In this document: piece after piece, positions 44,772-53,792 of the stretch
How positions within the stretch are numbered: position 1 is the first letter of the stretch
Layout of the letters: each line of letters opens with the position of its first letter
DNA from: an uncultured Methanobacteriaceae archaeon
GTDB taxonomy: Archaea > Methanobacteriota > Methanobacteria > Methanobacteriales > Methanobacteriaceae
Assembly: GCA_947259185.1 (NCBI GenBank)
Contig: CAMYKT010000003.1
Location: 1 to 64,000, forward strand
Length of the DNA stretch: 64,000 bases
Direction: 5' to 3'
The notes under the pieces: generated by a model
The model's database searches: none
Told to the model about the DNA's origin: nothing
The model's input: the letters and a program-made list of their open reading frames with translations, nothing else
Program-made: the position numbers and the translations under genes

Positions 44772-45335
44772 TTATTCAATTTTTAATGTTTCACTAATTT
44801 CTATAACTGCATTATCCAACTGGTCGTTATGGTTTTCAATAATCTTAACCGTGGCTCCAGTAAGAACAGCATAAGCCATAGCAGCTGCTCTATTCATTTC
44901 CTGATGTAGAACAATATCCTTTAATCTTTCCTGGTCCCGGGTTCGGGTGGTATCACTTATTCTTCTAATTAAAATCTCATCTGGATCAGCTTCTATTAGC
45001 ACAAACATGTCAGGTTGGAGTTCATCCAGAACCCATTGGGGAAGTCCAGGTAAAAAACCAGCAGGTGTTTTGATAGTACAGTGGGTGTCCACGATTATGT
45101 TAGTTTGCTTCGACCTCTCTCTTATACTTTTTGCCGCATCCTTTTGAATACCCTTTTGAACATCAGGTAGAAGAGTCCTCATATCATCTCTATCATCTAC
45201 TAAGCCTTTTTCCTGGCCTATTTGTAACATTGCGTCTCCATAATTTACATGTTCATAATTCAAATTTTCCAATGCATGTTCTAACACAGTGGTACTCCCT
45301 GAACCAGGTATTCCTGCAACTACAACTACTTTCAT
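44772..45335 (-). CDS. adkA: Adenylate kinase, archaeal AdkA
   Basis: A 187-residue archaeal AdkA, VVVVAGIPGSGSTTVLEH with Ser in place of the usual P-loop Lys. The same substitution occurs in M. jannaschii AdkA (GVPGVGSTT), so it is normal here. VDTHCTIKTPAGFLPGLPQW near 90 is the substrate region. The start is ATG 45335 after GGAGTG; a GTG at 45344 is inside that site. It follows secY by 20 bases. Confidence 0.94.
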   Translation of the reverse strand: MKVVVVAGIPGSGSTTVLEHALENLNYEHVNYGDAMLQIGQEKGLVDDRDDMRTLLPDVQKGIQKDAAKSIRERSKQTNIIVDTHCTIKTPAGFLPGLPQWVLDELQPDMFVLIEADPDEILIRRISDTTRTRDQERLKDIVLHQEMNRAAAMAYAVLTGATVKIIENHNDQLDNAVIEISETLKIE

Positions 45336-45356
45336 TTGATTCACTCCCCCAGTAAG

Positions 45357-46700
45357 TTAATCTCCTAAAAACTTCCTTAACATAGGATGCATGTCCATGA
45401 GCTGTTCCTGGGCTATTTCTTCATACAATCGATATACAATACCCACCGTAAGCAAAACACCAGTACCTCCACCTAAAGCCCCGGTAAGATCAGCACCAAA
45501 TGCTAAAAGACCCACAAAAGCCCCACCTAAAACAGTGATAGCCGGGATATATTTCTTTAATATCTTTTCAAATTGTCCCCTGCTACTCCTGAAACCAGGC
45601 ATCTGCATTCCCATACCATGAAGCTGTTTAGCAACTTTTTTAGGGCCAATACCGCTGATTTCAACCCATAATACTGCAAACAGAATACACATACCAGTGA
45701 ATACGATCCCGTAAAAGGCCACTCTTAAAGGGTCAGTGAAAACCACAGCCAGTCCAAAAGGAGGGGTCAGATAATATGCCAATCCACTTATGGCCTGACC
45801 CTGGGAAATTTCCCCTAGAATAGGGAATCCTATTCTCTGGAATATGTTAGCAAAGAGCTGAATATTTAAAAGGAGTGCGCTGGCCAGAATTACCGGCATA
45901 TTACTGGCGTAAATAAATCGAAGAGGGTATTTACCCCGGGCACCCTTTACCCCTCCATAAGATAGTGGTATTTCAACCCGCATACTCTCCGCATAAACCA
46001 CCACCAGAAATACCGCTATAACTGCTATAACCGGTATCAGTAAATCGAAAGTTGGTTGTCCAGTAGTAAGGGAATATATGAAAGCAGGTATATTACCAGC
46101 AGGTATTCCCGGAGTAGTAGGTGAAGGCAGTATATTGAAACTACCTACAATAATTTGCTGGGCAACCCCGGCAGCAATGAAAAGTCCCACACCACTACCG
46201 AATCCCCACTTGGAAATAACTTCATCCAGAAAGATTACCAGTATCCCACCGATGGTCATTTGCAGGATGATAATCCAGACAAAATCGGGAGACTGGGGAG
46301 CTATAGCCCCAGTTAAAACCAGAACCAGTGCTTCAAATAAGGTAAATATAATGGCAAGGAGTTTTTGAGTTCCCTGAAAAACAGCCTTATCTTCATGTTT
46401 GGAGAGGTCAAGTTTTATTATTTTCCCTCCCACCAGAAGCTGCAGTACAATGGACGCAGTCACTATGGGCCCTATTCCCAGGGTAAGGATAGAACCAAAA
46501 CTACCTGCTAATACTGCTCTTAGGGATGCAAACTGGTCAACTGCAAATTCACTCAGTCCAAATAATGGTATCTGGGCCAGGATAAAATATAAAACCAGTA
46601 TAACCGCGGTCCATTTTAATTTTTCTTTAAATGCAATCCTGTGTTCAGGTGATTTAACCTGGGGCAGAATTGAAAAGAAAGGCTGTAGTTTCTCTATCAA
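45357..46700 (-). CDS. secY: Preprotein translocase subunit SecY
   Basis: A 447-residue ten-helix SecY with ALVLVLTGAIAPQ and a plug-like IPLFGLSEFAVDQFASLR near 44-62. Near 245 PLSYGGVKGARGKYPLRF is the conserved C4-C5-type loop region. The start is TTG 46700 with AAGGAGTG. It is the last of the spc-cluster genes proper, followed by adkA. Confidence 0.95.
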   Translation of the reverse strand: MIEKLQPFFSILPQVKSPEHRIAFKEKLKWTAVILVLYFILAQIPLFGLSEFAVDQFASLRAVLAGSFGSILTLGIGPIVTASIVLQLLVGGKIIKLDLSKHEDKAVFQGTQKLLAIIFTLFEALVLVLTGAIAPQSPDFVWIIILQMTIGGILVIFLDEVISKWGFGSGVGLFIAAGVAQQIIVGSFNILPSPTTPGIPAGNIPAFIYSLTTGQPTFDLLIPVIAVIAVFLVVVYAESMRVEIPLSYGGVKGARGKYPLRFIYASNMPVILASALLLNIQLFANIFQRIGFPILGEISQGQAISGLAYYLTPPFGLAVVFTDPLRVAFYGIVFTGMCILFAVLWVEISGIGPKKVAKQLHGMGMQMPGFRSSRGQFEKILKKYIPAITVLGGAFVGLLAFGADLTGALGGGTGVLLTVGIVYRLYEEIAQEQLMDMHPMLRKFLGD

Positions 46701-46743
46701 TTAATTCACTCCTTGCCACAAAAATTTAAAAATTGATTAACTA

Positions 46744-47181
46744 TTAAAGAGTTAATGCTTCTCCACCAGCTTCCTGGATTTTCTTTTCAGCAGATCCTGA
46801 AAATTGAGGTGACTTGATGAGTAAAGCCTTGGTAACCTTACCCTGACCCAGAACTTTATTAAATCCTAACTCAGTTACATCAATGACAATCATGTCATTT
46901 TCAGAACTTGCCATACCTTTTTGGAGTAATTCTTCTGATTTTTCATCCAGATAACTAACATTAACAGGATTAACATCATTTATGGAGCTTTTAGGTCTTT
47001 TAAAACCGTATTTCCCAAAATGTTGTGGATCGAATTTTACTATCCAGCTCCAGTGATGTTTATGGCCTCCGGCCTGTCCTCTTCCACCGCGATTACCGGC
47101 ACCTCTTCTCTTCTTAGAACAGCCACCGCCCACAGTTCTTGAGCCTCTCATTTTATTTATTTTCCTTTTTCTTCTAATCAT
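46744..47181 (-). CDS. rpl15: 50S ribosomal protein L15
   Basis: uL15, 145 residues, with RKRKINKMRGSRTVGGGCSKK and the Gly-rich KKRRGAGNRGGRGQAGGHKH. The C-terminal domain follows near 95 (VIDVTELGFNKVLGQGKV). It is upstream of secY with 43 bases. Confidence 0.95.
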   Translation of the reverse strand: MIRRKRKINKMRGSRTVGGGCSKKRRGAGNRGGRGQAGGHKHHWSWIVKFDPQHFGKYGFKRPKSSINDVNPVNVSYLDEKSEELLQKGMASSENDMIVIDVTELGFNKVLGQGKVTKALLIKSPQFSGSAEKKIQEAGGEALTL

Positions 47182-47237
47182 GATAAATCCTCCCCTATTA
47201 ATGGGGGCTTTATTGAATTTGAATAATAATTAAAGGA

Positions 47238-47696
47238 TTAAACCATTTTGGTTACCAGTTCTGTTATCTGGTTTTCCCGGTATCCTAAGCTTCCACCTTC
47301 TCGGAAAGAAGTTTTTGTATTTTCATATCCTTTCCTAGGAGGGTGTAAACGGAAAACAGGTTTAATGTTAGCATCCTCTAATTTTATTTCAGATTGTAGA
47401 ACTGCACCTGCAAATTCTTCCACTGAAGAATAATCTGTGTTTTCTTTTAGATACTCATCAGTAATTTTTTCGCCACCAACAATTCTTCCTCGTTTTTGAA
47501 TTAATTGGCTTAAAGTTTCCTGGTCAATTTCACCCCAGGTGATGTAATCCTTGGCTTTTACTAACATACCATTATAACTGGGATTATCATCGATTAAAAC
47601 GGCGTGATTAATTCTGTTGAGTCTTAACATCATCATGGTGTCCGCGATGTCTTTCTTGACACCGACTTCACCTCTTACCCTAATTGCTACGTACAT
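47238..47696 (-). CDS. rpl30: 50S ribosomal protein L30
   Basis: uL30, 152 residues. The start is ATG 47696 (MYVAIRVRGEVGVKKDIAD), with GGTGATATT upstream. An earlier in-frame ATG at 47720 would overlap rps5. Archaeal L30 has the long C-terminal extension, here with VFRLHPPRKGYENTKTSF near 120. It is between rps5 and rpl15. Confidence 0.94.
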   Translation of the reverse strand: MYVAIRVRGEVGVKKDIADTMMMLRLNRINHAVLIDDNPSYNGMLVKAKDYITWGEIDQETLSQLIQKRGRIVGGEKITDEYLKENTDYSSVEEFAGAVLQSEIKLEDANIKPVFRLHPPRKGYENTKTSFREGGSLGYRENQITELVTKMV

Positions 47697-47707
47697 AATA
47701 TCACCGC

Positions 47708-48355
47708 TTAGCTGGTACAAACACCCAGGTTTTTAAGATCTTTTTTCTGAGCCTTCACTTTACTTAACTTCTTTAGGGCATCGAATGTTGCACTGGCAAA
47801 GTTAACTGTGGTCTGGGTTTGACCACTGGTAGCAGACCATACGTCATCCACACCAGCCAGTTTCATTATAGTTTTACCTACATCCCCAATAGCCAATCCT
47901 ACTCCTCCTGGAGCAGGGATTAAAGTTACTCGTACACTTCCTCTTTTTCCATCAACTTTGAAAGGAACGGTGTGTTCTTTTCCACAAACACAACCCCAGT
48001 CACCGCAGCCTCTTCTAACTTTTATAATGTTATATTTGGCATCGTCGACTGCTTTTCTAATGGCAGGACCTACTTCTCGGGCTTTTCCCTGTCCTAAACC
48101 AACGTAACCGTTTTTGTTACCCACCGCAACAATAACCCGGAAATTTACTTTTCTTCCAGATTTGTGCATTCTCTGGACCAGGTTAACATCCATTACCTCT
48201 TCTTCCAGATCAGGGAGTAAAGTATCAATGATTCCTAGTTCCATGATGGGGAGTCCTTTTTCAAATATCTCATCAATATTGCTGATGACTCCTTCTTTCA
48301 CCATACGACCTAGGTTGGTTCTTGGTTCCCATTCCTCCTTTTTGTAATTGTTCAT
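47708..48355 (-). CDS. rps5: 30S ribosomal protein S5
   Basis: uS5, 215 residues, with the archaeal N-terminal extension (NYKKEEWEPRTNLGRMVKEG) and the S5 domain NFRVIVAVGNKNGYVGLGQG near 70-90. A further stretch has CGDWGCVCGKEHTVPF near 118. GVGLAIGDVGKTIMKLAGV marks the second domain. Confidence 0.95.
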   Translation of the reverse strand: MNNYKKEEWEPRTNLGRMVKEGVISNIDEIFEKGLPIMELGIIDTLLPDLEEEVMDVNLVQRMHKSGRKVNFRVIVAVGNKNGYVGLGQGKAREVGPAIRKAVDDAKYNIIKVRRGCGDWGCVCGKEHTVPFKVDGKRGSVRVTLIPAPGGVGLAIGDVGKTIMKLAGVDDVWSATSGQTQTTVNFASATFDALKKLSKVKAQKKDLKNLGVCTS

Positions 48356-48357
48356 AG

Positions 48358-48939
48358 TTATACCTCAGCCTCATCTATCTTCTTTCTAATTTCTTCAAAG
48401 TGTTCCGGTAAATCAGATGGTGAGATTCCGTTATCCAGATACTGGGAGAACTTTTGCTTTAATTCTGCATCATCCAATGATTGTGCATATTCTGCAATAT
48501 GTTCCCCTTTAATCCGGCTTTCATCAGGGAGAATAGATTCCCCATGAGGAACATTCAAACCGGCATCAGAAGCACCTTTTAATACTGCAAAAATTTTGGA
48601 GCCCCTGATTGATGATTTAAGTCCAATATCTAAAACTGCATATTCAATACCTTTACTAAGTGCTTTTTTAGCACACAGGTAGCCGGTTAAATAAGCAGCA
48701 GTAGTATTTTTGGTCCCAGCCTTCCATCCCATTTTCTCTAATTCTTTGGAATGCGCAGAAACTAAAGTCTCATCACCCATCTCTGCCACATTAATAACCT
48801 GGGCAATGACATGGTTATTGGTTATTCTGACAACTAAACGTGATTTATCAATATCAATCAAGCTTAATCTGGCCTTGTAATCCGTTTTTCCTTCTCTTCT
48901 TCTTCTAAATGATACCTTGTATCTTGATCCTCGTGCCAA
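48358..48939 (-). CDS. rpl18: 50S ribosomal protein L18
   Basis: uL18, 193 residues, archaeal type. MARGSRYKVSFRRRREGKTD is the start, read from TTG 48939 after GGAGGG. GTKNTTAAYLTGYLCAKKAL near 78 and the C-terminal EHIAEYAQSLDD follow. It binds 5S rRNA. Confidence 0.94.
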   Translation of the reverse strand: MARGSRYKVSFRRRREGKTDYKARLSLIDIDKSRLVVRITNNHVIAQVINVAEMGDETLVSAHSKELEKMGWKAGTKNTTAAYLTGYLCAKKALSKGIEYAVLDIGLKSSIRGSKIFAVLKGASDAGLNVPHGESILPDESRIKGEHIAEYAQSLDDAELKQKFSQYLDNGISPSDLPEHFEEIRKKIDEAEV

Positions 48940-48950
48940 ATAAATCCCTC

Positions 48951-49397
48951 CTACCTGAGCAAGTCATGGTCCCGGGCATAGGTTTTCATGTAAGATTTAC
49001 TTCTGAAGGCACCACCCTTGGCCATTTTATATAGTTTACGATAAGTAGTATTGTTAATTTCCCTTTTATCTCTCATATCTTTAAGGTCCTTTCTTAAGGC
49101 CCTTATGGTAGTCATCCAAGCTTCTTTTTTAGGTCTTCTAGCACCTTTAGCTCCTTTTATACTACCTCTTCCTTTTCTTCTTCCTTTGCTCTTTTGCTCG
49201 GCAATTTTCTTTGATCTGAAACTGCTTATCCCTTTTTGAGGTTTAGCCTTGATCGCTTTGTTATCTATTAACTGCTTCACACTTTCTCTGGTTATGGCCC
49301 GTGATACCTCTTCAAGTTGTTCCGGGTCAATCCATACCCGGTTAACCCCTACTTTTAGAATATCCGCAGCTAATCTTTTCTGAGTAGTAAGATTCAT
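48951..49397 (-). CDS. rpl19e: 50S ribosomal protein L19e
   Basis: eL19, 148 residues. LTTQKRLAADILKVGVNRVWIDP at the start and the basic KGRRKGRGSIKGAKGARRPK in the middle are diagnostic. The start ATG 49397 has AAGGAGGT. A 15-base hairpin (49415-49429) lies just before this site. Confidence 0.95.
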   Translation of the reverse strand: MNLTTQKRLAADILKVGVNRVWIDPEQLEEVSRAITRESVKQLIDNKAIKAKPQKGISSFRSKKIAEQKSKGRRKGRGSIKGAKGARRPKKEAWMTTIRALRKDLKDMRDKREINNTTYRKLYKMAKGGAFRSKSYMKTYARDHDLLR

Positions 49398-49705
49398 TTA
49401 AGAAACCTCCTTTGTCAGCATTTAGCTGATAAAACACTTGAATCATTTTTAATGGTTTTCAAGCTTTTCCCTTAAATCGAAACACAGATTTTTAATAAAT
49501 TTATATCTGTATTTCAATGGATTGGAAATTATAAATCATGCTTTGATATTTTTAGATTCCAAAGCGTTATAATATTGCCAATCACTCCCGATATCACCTT
49601 TTGATTATTAAATCCATTAAATGATTTTAGAGATTAATCTCCCCTATTATCACAATCATGGCCTTAAATCGGGTTGAATTAAAGAATGGTTATTATCAAA
49701 TTATA
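49398..49705. other. 308-base gap inside the ribosomal cluster
   Basis: A long spacer between rpl32e and rpl19e, unusual in a cluster where the other gaps are mostly 0-60 bases. TATA-like stretches, read on the minus strand, include tttataat (near 49530) and atataaatttatt (near 49500), which could be an internal promoter. The spacer has no convincing protein-coding frame. Confidence 0.45.
49415..49429 (-). promoter_or_regulatory. Hairpin before rpl19e
   Basis: Perfect 5-base arms (tcagc/gctga) around a five-base loop, just upstream of the AAGGAGG ribosome binding site of rpl19e. It may modulate initiation, but this is unproven. Confidence 0.4.
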
Positions 49706-50032
49706 TTATTTATTAAAGATTTTAATACCCAATTCTTTTGCTTTTTCAAGCATTATTTCCTTTTTTCTTCTGCCCACAGTGGAGCTGATTCTTCCTGCCT
49801 GGTACTCTGGATCTAAGTCCTCTAATTCTCTAATGTTGCATAGGAGTATATCCTGATAGCCAGAGGGATGAAGACCTCTTGAATCTTTAGGAGTACCGTA
49901 TCCAACAGAAGGCATTGCAGGTTTACCCTTTTCGTATCTCCTAGTTTTACTAGTTTTTCCCTTGGGTTTTCTCCACTTTTGACCAAGTTTTTTGTACCTG
50001 GCATATTCCTGTCTTTTGAATTTTTTCTTCAT
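49706..50032 (-). CDS. rpl32e: 50S ribosomal protein L32e
   Basis: eL32, 108 residues: KFKRQEYARYKKLGQKWRKP at the start and GYGTPKDSRGLHPSGYQDIL in the middle. The sequence is short at the N-terminus compared with eukaryotic L32, as is usual in archaea. It follows rpl6 by 31 bases. Confidence 0.94.
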   Translation of the reverse strand: MKKKFKRQEYARYKKLGQKWRKPKGKTSKTRRYEKGKPAMPSVGYGTPKDSRGLHPSGYQDILLCNIRELEDLDPEYQAGRISSTVGRRKKEIMLEKAKELGIKIFNK

Positions 50033-50063
50033 TGAATCACCGTAAATTAGTTTTCAACTGGAC

Positions 50064-50597
50064 TTATCCCTTGTTAGTAAGGTATATGCCGTCCTGGAAT
50101 ACCCGTGGATCTCTTCCCTTGACTTTAGTGGCCTGTTCCAAGTTAGCCATTGTTTGTCCCACGTCTTCCTTGTTAATGCCGGTAATTTCCACTTCCTCAC
50201 CTTTGACCTTAACCTGAGCTGTGCCCACGATTTTAGCCTTACGAGGATGTCTCTCCCCCAGGAAATTTTCAATGGTAACATTGTTTCCTGTGACTTTAAC
50301 TGCCATAGGGAAATGAGCATAAACAATTTTCATATTATAACTGAAACCATCAGTTACCCCTGTAATCATATTGCGGATATGGGACCGGATGGTTCCCAAC
50401 ATTGCTTTATCATTCTTCTTAGGAAAAGAAGATTCCACGATGATTTTATCATCATCCTTTTTAATGGTGATGTTAGGGTAGATGAATTTACGAGAAATTT
50501 GACCCTGAGGTCCTTTCACCTGTATTTCATCATTGATGGTGACTTCCACATCTTCCGGGATTTCTATTTCTTCCCGAATCAAAGCTCCTAGAACCAT
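50064..50597 (-). CDS. rpl6: 50S ribosomal protein L6
   Basis: uL6, 177 residues, with two tandem L6 folds. Marks are EIEIPEDVEVTINDEIQVKG near the start and NFLGERHPRKAKIVGTAQV near 110. GGTGATAT precedes the ATG. Confidence 0.95.
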   Translation of the reverse strand: MVLGALIREEIEIPEDVEVTINDEIQVKGPQGQISRKFIYPNITIKKDDDKIIVESSFPKKNDKAMLGTIRSHIRNMITGVTDGFSYNMKIVYAHFPMAVKVTGNNVTIENFLGERHPRKAKIVGTAQVKVKGEEVEITGINKEDVGQTMANLEQATKVKGRDPRVFQDGIYLTNKG

Positions 50598-50605
50598 TAT
50601 ATCAC

Positions 50606-50998
50606 CTAATATATGTATGCCAGTAGTCTGCCACCAATAGCTTTTTCTTTAGCTTCCTTGTGGGTCATTATACCCTCAGGAGTGGTAACGATCATAATTC
50701 CAAAATTTTTAGCTGGCAAGTATCTTGTTTCGAATTTTTCAAATTCGTCCTTTTTAACAGCATGTCTGGGTTTTATAACCCCACACTGGTTTATATTACC
50801 TTCCAATTCAACTATAAATTTTCCAGCTTTACCATCATCCACGTATTCAAATTCGCCGATGTAAGCTTCTTTTTGCATAGTCCTTAAGACGTGCCCGATC
50901 AATTTAGAAGCAGGAGATATATTACATCTTTCATTTCCCTGCAATTCATTGTTTCTCATATTGGTCAGGGCATTTGCAAGAGGATCCATAAGAGTCAT
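50606..50998 (-). CDS. rps8: 30S ribosomal protein S8
   Basis: uS8, 130 residues. MDPLANALTNMRNNELQG at the start and TTPEGIMTHKEAKEKAIGG at the end are family marks. It follows rps14 and precedes rpl6. Confidence 0.95.
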   Translation of the reverse strand: MTLMDPLANALTNMRNNELQGNERCNISPASKLIGHVLRTMQKEAYIGEFEYVDDGKAGKFIVELEGNINQCGVIKPRHAVKKDEFEKFETRYLPAKNFGIMIVTTPEGIMTHKEAKEKAIGGRLLAYIY

Positions 50999-51017
50999 TA
51001 ATAAACACCTTTCCTAT

Positions 51018-51161
51018 TTAATTATACTTTTTAAATCCGATTTTAGGTGCGAGTTCTCTGAAACACTGTCTGCATAACATGAGCCCGTATCTTCTAACCA
51101 TAGCAGAGTGATTCCCGCATCTTGAACATTCTCTGGATCCCTTTCCATATTTTCTTGGCAT
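51018..51161 (-). CDS. rps14: 30S ribosomal protein S14 (zinc type)
   Basis: A 47-residue uS14 too short for most tracks, MPRKYGKGSRECSRCGNHSA then LCRQCFRELA. The zinc site is CxxC...CxxC. ATG 51161 with GGTGAG; stop TAA at 51020-51018. It is between rpl5 and rps8, its conserved place in archaea. Confidence 0.94.
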   Translation of the reverse strand: MPRKYGKGSRECSRCGNHSAMVRRYGLMLCRQCFRELAPKIGFKKYN

Positions 51162-51170
51162 AATCTCACC

Positions 51171-51677
51171 TTAAATTATCTCAATCTGGAATTTTTCCTG
51201 CATAAATTTCATGGTATCTTCCTTGGTAACCATGTGTTTAGCCGGTATTTTCTTCCGTTGGATTTTCCTTTTTTTTATACGGTAGCCTGGTTTTTCAAAG
51301 GTAACAGACACATTCATACCATATATCCCAATATCCGGATCATATCTCATTCCAGGAATATCAATATGTTCATTTATCCCAAATGAAACATTACCCTGGG
51401 AATCGAACTGCCTTGATTTGAGTTTGTTGCCTATACCATCTAAAACCATTTTAATAGCTTTATCTGCTTTTTCGCCCCTCAAAGTTACCTTGCAACCTAT
51501 AGGTTGATTTTTTCTAATACCGAATTCAGGATTAGTAACTTTAGAGAAAGTCCGGACAGATTTTTGACCGGTGATGGAATTTATAAGCTTTTCAGCTTTA
51601 GCCAGAGCTTCACCGGCTTCACCCACACCAATATTGATGGTGGCTTTGGATATTATTACCTCTTCCATGGGGTTCAT
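51171..51677 (-). CDS. rpl5: 50S ribosomal protein L5
   Basis: uL5, 168 residues: NIGVGEAGEALAKAEKLI near 15 and TFSKVTNPEFGIRKNQPIGC near 43. It binds 5S rRNA and the P site tRNA. The start ATG directly follows the rps4e TAG. Confidence 0.95.
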   Translation of the reverse strand: MNPMEEVIISKATINIGVGEAGEALAKAEKLINSITGQKSVRTFSKVTNPEFGIRKNQPIGCKVTLRGEKADKAIKMVLDGIGNKLKSRQFDSQGNVSFGINEHIDIPGMRYDPDIGIYGMNVSVTFEKPGYRIKKRKIQRKKIPAKHMVTKEDTMKFMQEKFQIEII

Positions 51678-52406
51678 CTATTGGCCTCCTGGAAGTGAAA
51701 TAGCAGGTTCTTCTTTACCAATTACAAAAACGTAATCTTTCAAAGTCAGAAAAGTCTTTTTCTCATCAGTTTCGATAACTACTGTGTTAGGTCGAGCTGA
51801 TTTGGTAATTATGATTTCTTTAATTTTACCAATTTCACCGGTGTGTTTACCACCAGTAACTAAACCAATGTTGCCTTCTTCAAATTTAATGGCATCATTA
51901 ATTTCTTTTTCAGGTAATTTAAGGTTAATTACATCCCCTGCAGCGAATGATTCATCACTCAAACAGTTTTTACCGTCGTGAAGATTTAATTGAGTTTTTC
52001 CACCTTTAATGATGGTCTTATCTTCAATTTTGCATAGTTTAAATGCTACATTTTCTTCAGGTATTGGATGTAGAATTAGTCTACCCTTTTCATCTGGTAA
52101 AACTCGATAATTTCCTCCAGTTTTAGGAATTTGGATTACATCCATAAAACCAACAGGGAATTTGTAATCTTTTCTAACATGGCCATCAACCAGTATCTCA
52201 CCATTATTCAATATCCTCTTTGCTTCCCGGGAGTTATCAGCAATTTCCAGGATATCCCTAATAACAATTAATAGAGGTAGTGAGCTTTCAATTGAGTGAG
52301 GACCTGCGGCCGGTTTAACCGTCCATTTGTCCTCTTTTGGGTGAATAGGCCAATGTTTAGGGGATTTATATCTTTTTAAATGTTTTCTTGATCCCATTTT
52401 TGCCAT
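51678..52406 (-). CDS. rps4e: 30S ribosomal protein S4e
   Basis: eS4, 242 residues with an S4 domain near the N-terminus, KRILNNGEILVDGHVRKDYK, and a KOW-like C-terminal part (GNIGLVTGGKHTGEIGKI). MGSRKHLKRYKSPKHWPIHPKE is the typical start. It follows rpl24. Confidence 0.95.
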   Translation of the reverse strand: MAKMGSRKHLKRYKSPKHWPIHPKEDKWTVKPAAGPHSIESSLPLLIVIRDILEIADNSREAKRILNNGEILVDGHVRKDYKFPVGFMDVIQIPKTGGNYRVLPDEKGRLILHPIPEENVAFKLCKIEDKTIIKGGKTQLNLHDGKNCLSDESFAAGDVINLKLPEKEINDAIKFEEGNIGLVTGGKHTGEIGKIKEIIITKSARPNTVVIETDEKKTFLTLKDYVFVIGKEEPAISLPGGQ

Positions 52407-52407
52407 T

Positions 52408-52761
52408 TTATCCCTTCCGCTCTATAATTTTATTTCTTTTATCATCACTTAAGTCCATTTCCACAATCCTCAAATTAGAGGGGTGAATAGGGAAGTAAAC
52501 AGGGTTTCCATCTACTTTCTGGACGGTAGCTCCATCTACCAGTACCCGGTAGTTTTTAAGATCTACCTTTTCCACTTTTCCCTCGTGATCTTTAAAATCG
52601 CCACGCATAACCTGTACTGTATCTCCTTTCTTAACAGGTAGAGATCTGCGGTTATGTTCTTCCCTTAAGTCCTGACTTAAAGTTACGCTCATTAATTTGT
52701 GACGAATGTGTAAGGGTGCATTATAAATGAATTTCCTTTGCTTTCTAGGCTGTTTTGACAT
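52408..52761 (-). CDS. rpl24: 50S ribosomal protein L24
   Basis: uL24, 117 residues, a KOW protein, SKQPRKQRKFIYNAPLHIRH at the start. The start is ATG 52761, after GGTGATATT; an in-frame earlier ATG at 52779 is in the rpl14 end. The KOW motif DTVQVMRGDFKDHEGKVEKV lies near 45. Confidence 0.94.
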   Translation of the reverse strand: MSKQPRKQRKFIYNAPLHIRHKLMSVTLSQDLREEHNRRSLPVKKGDTVQVMRGDFKDHEGKVEKVDLKNYRVLVDGATVQKVDGNPVYFPIHPSNLRIVEMDLSDDKRNKIIERKG

Positions 52762-52771
52762 AATATCACCA

Positions 52772-53170
52772 TTATACAATAATGCTAGCTGCGCTTCCTA
52801 TACCCGGCCATCGGTCTGCTGCTTCTTTAGCAACTGGACCTCTAATTTCTGAACCTTTTATAACTCCTTCTGGACTTATAATAACCGCAGCATTATCTTC
52901 GAATTTCACCCGGAGTCCGTCGGCCCTTCTGTATTCTTTTTTCTGCCGGACCACAACCGCGGTCATGACTTCTTTCCTCATGTCGGCAGATCCTTTTTTT
53001 ACAGATACAATGATCATATCACCAACACCAGCTACATCCAGTCTTCGGCGAACACCTTTATATCCTTTAACAGAAATGATTTCCACTTCTCTTGCACCGG
53101 TGTTATCCACACATTGAAGTCGAGCGCCTATGGGTAGTGCTTTGGCAACATTAGATGTTATGGCCTTCAT
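52772..53170 (-). CDS. rpl14: 50S ribosomal protein L14
   Basis: uL14, 132 residues. ALPIGARLQCVDNTGAREVE near 11 and GSAASIIV at the C-terminus. It forms an intersubunit bridge. It is next to rps17 with one base. Confidence 0.95.
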   Translation of the reverse strand: MKAITSNVAKALPIGARLQCVDNTGAREVEIISVKGYKGVRRRLDVAGVGDMIIVSVKKGSADMRKEVMTAVVVRQKKEYRRADGLRVKFEDNAAVIISPEGVIKGSEIRGPVAKEAADRWPGIGSAASIIV

Positions 53171-53171
53171 T

Positions 53172-53492
53172 TCACTTCTCTCCCTTTACCTCAACCACCA
53201 CAAAATGCTTGGTCTTACTTAATGGTCTGCATTCTGCGACTTTCACAGTGTCACCAATATTTACTTGAATACAATCAGGTAAATGGGCGCTAATTTTTGA
53301 TTTTCTTTTTTCGTATCTTTCGTATTTCCTTATGAATTTATAAAAACTTCTTTCCAATGTAATGGTCCTTTCAGCTTTGTCACTAGTAACTATACCTTCC
53401 AGGATTTGTCCTCTAACAGGTAAAGTTCCGTGGAAAGGACAGTTAGGATCATTACACTCGGATTCAGGTTTTGGAACTTCAATGCCAACCAT
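53172..53492 (-). CDS. rps17: 30S ribosomal protein S17
   Basis: uS17, 106 residues. An N-terminal extension with CNDPNCPFHGTLPVRGQ, typical of archaea, then RGQILEGIVTSDKAERTITL. The ATG has GGTGATA. It precedes rpl14. Confidence 0.95.
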   Translation of the reverse strand: MVGIEVPKPESECNDPNCPFHGTLPVRGQILEGIVTSDKAERTITLERSFYKFIRKYERYEKRKSKISAHLPDCIQVNIGDTVKVAECRPLSKTKHFVVVEVKGEK

Positions 53493-53503
53493 ATTATCAC
53501 CAA

Positions 53504-53785
53504 TTAAATTTTCCTAAATTTCTTTTTTATTCTATCTTCAGGACGACTTACCAGTACCTTCCCATCTATCTCCACCACTGATCCTTTCGGGATTCTAAAA
53601 TGGAAAAGTGAGGTACTTTTTGCAACGACAATCTCTTTACCATCCGGCCTTTCCAGGCGCATAGTATTTCGAGTTTCGTCTACAACTTTCCCTTTAATTC
53701 CTACCAGCCCTTGATGAGAGCTTTCAACTATTTCAACATTTAAACCAATCAGTTCATGTCGAAATATGTTATGTGGAGTTATCAT
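53504..53785 (-). CDS. rnp1: RNase P protein component 1 (Rpp29/Pop4)
   Basis: A 93-residue Rpp29 homologue, HNIFRHELIGLNVEIVESSH and IKGKVVDETRNTMRLERPDG. It is a beta-barrel protein binding RNase P RNA. It is found at this place between rps17 and the SUI1 gene in many archaea. Length is right for the family. Confidence 0.93.
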   Translation of the reverse strand: MITPHNIFRHELIGLNVEIVESSHQGLVGIKGKVVDETRNTMRLERPDGKEIVVAKSTSLFHFRIPKGSVVEIDGKVLVSRPEDRIKKKFRKI

Positions 53786-53792
53786 ATGGTAA

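Noticed and set aside
45300..45335. Ser in place of the P-loop Lys in AdkA
   Set aside because: The same GxxGxGST pattern occurs in M. jannaschii AdkA, so it is normal for methanogen adenylate kinases.
46399..46704. Frames on the plus strand inside the ribosomal clusters
   Set aside because: They are antisense to ribosomal and secY genes and have no family sense, so they are shadows of real genes.
49540..49620. Short peptide-like frame in the rpl32e-rpl19e gap on the minus strand
   Set aside because: Two overlapping frames look equally plausible, each very short and without a clear start, so neither is supported as a gene.
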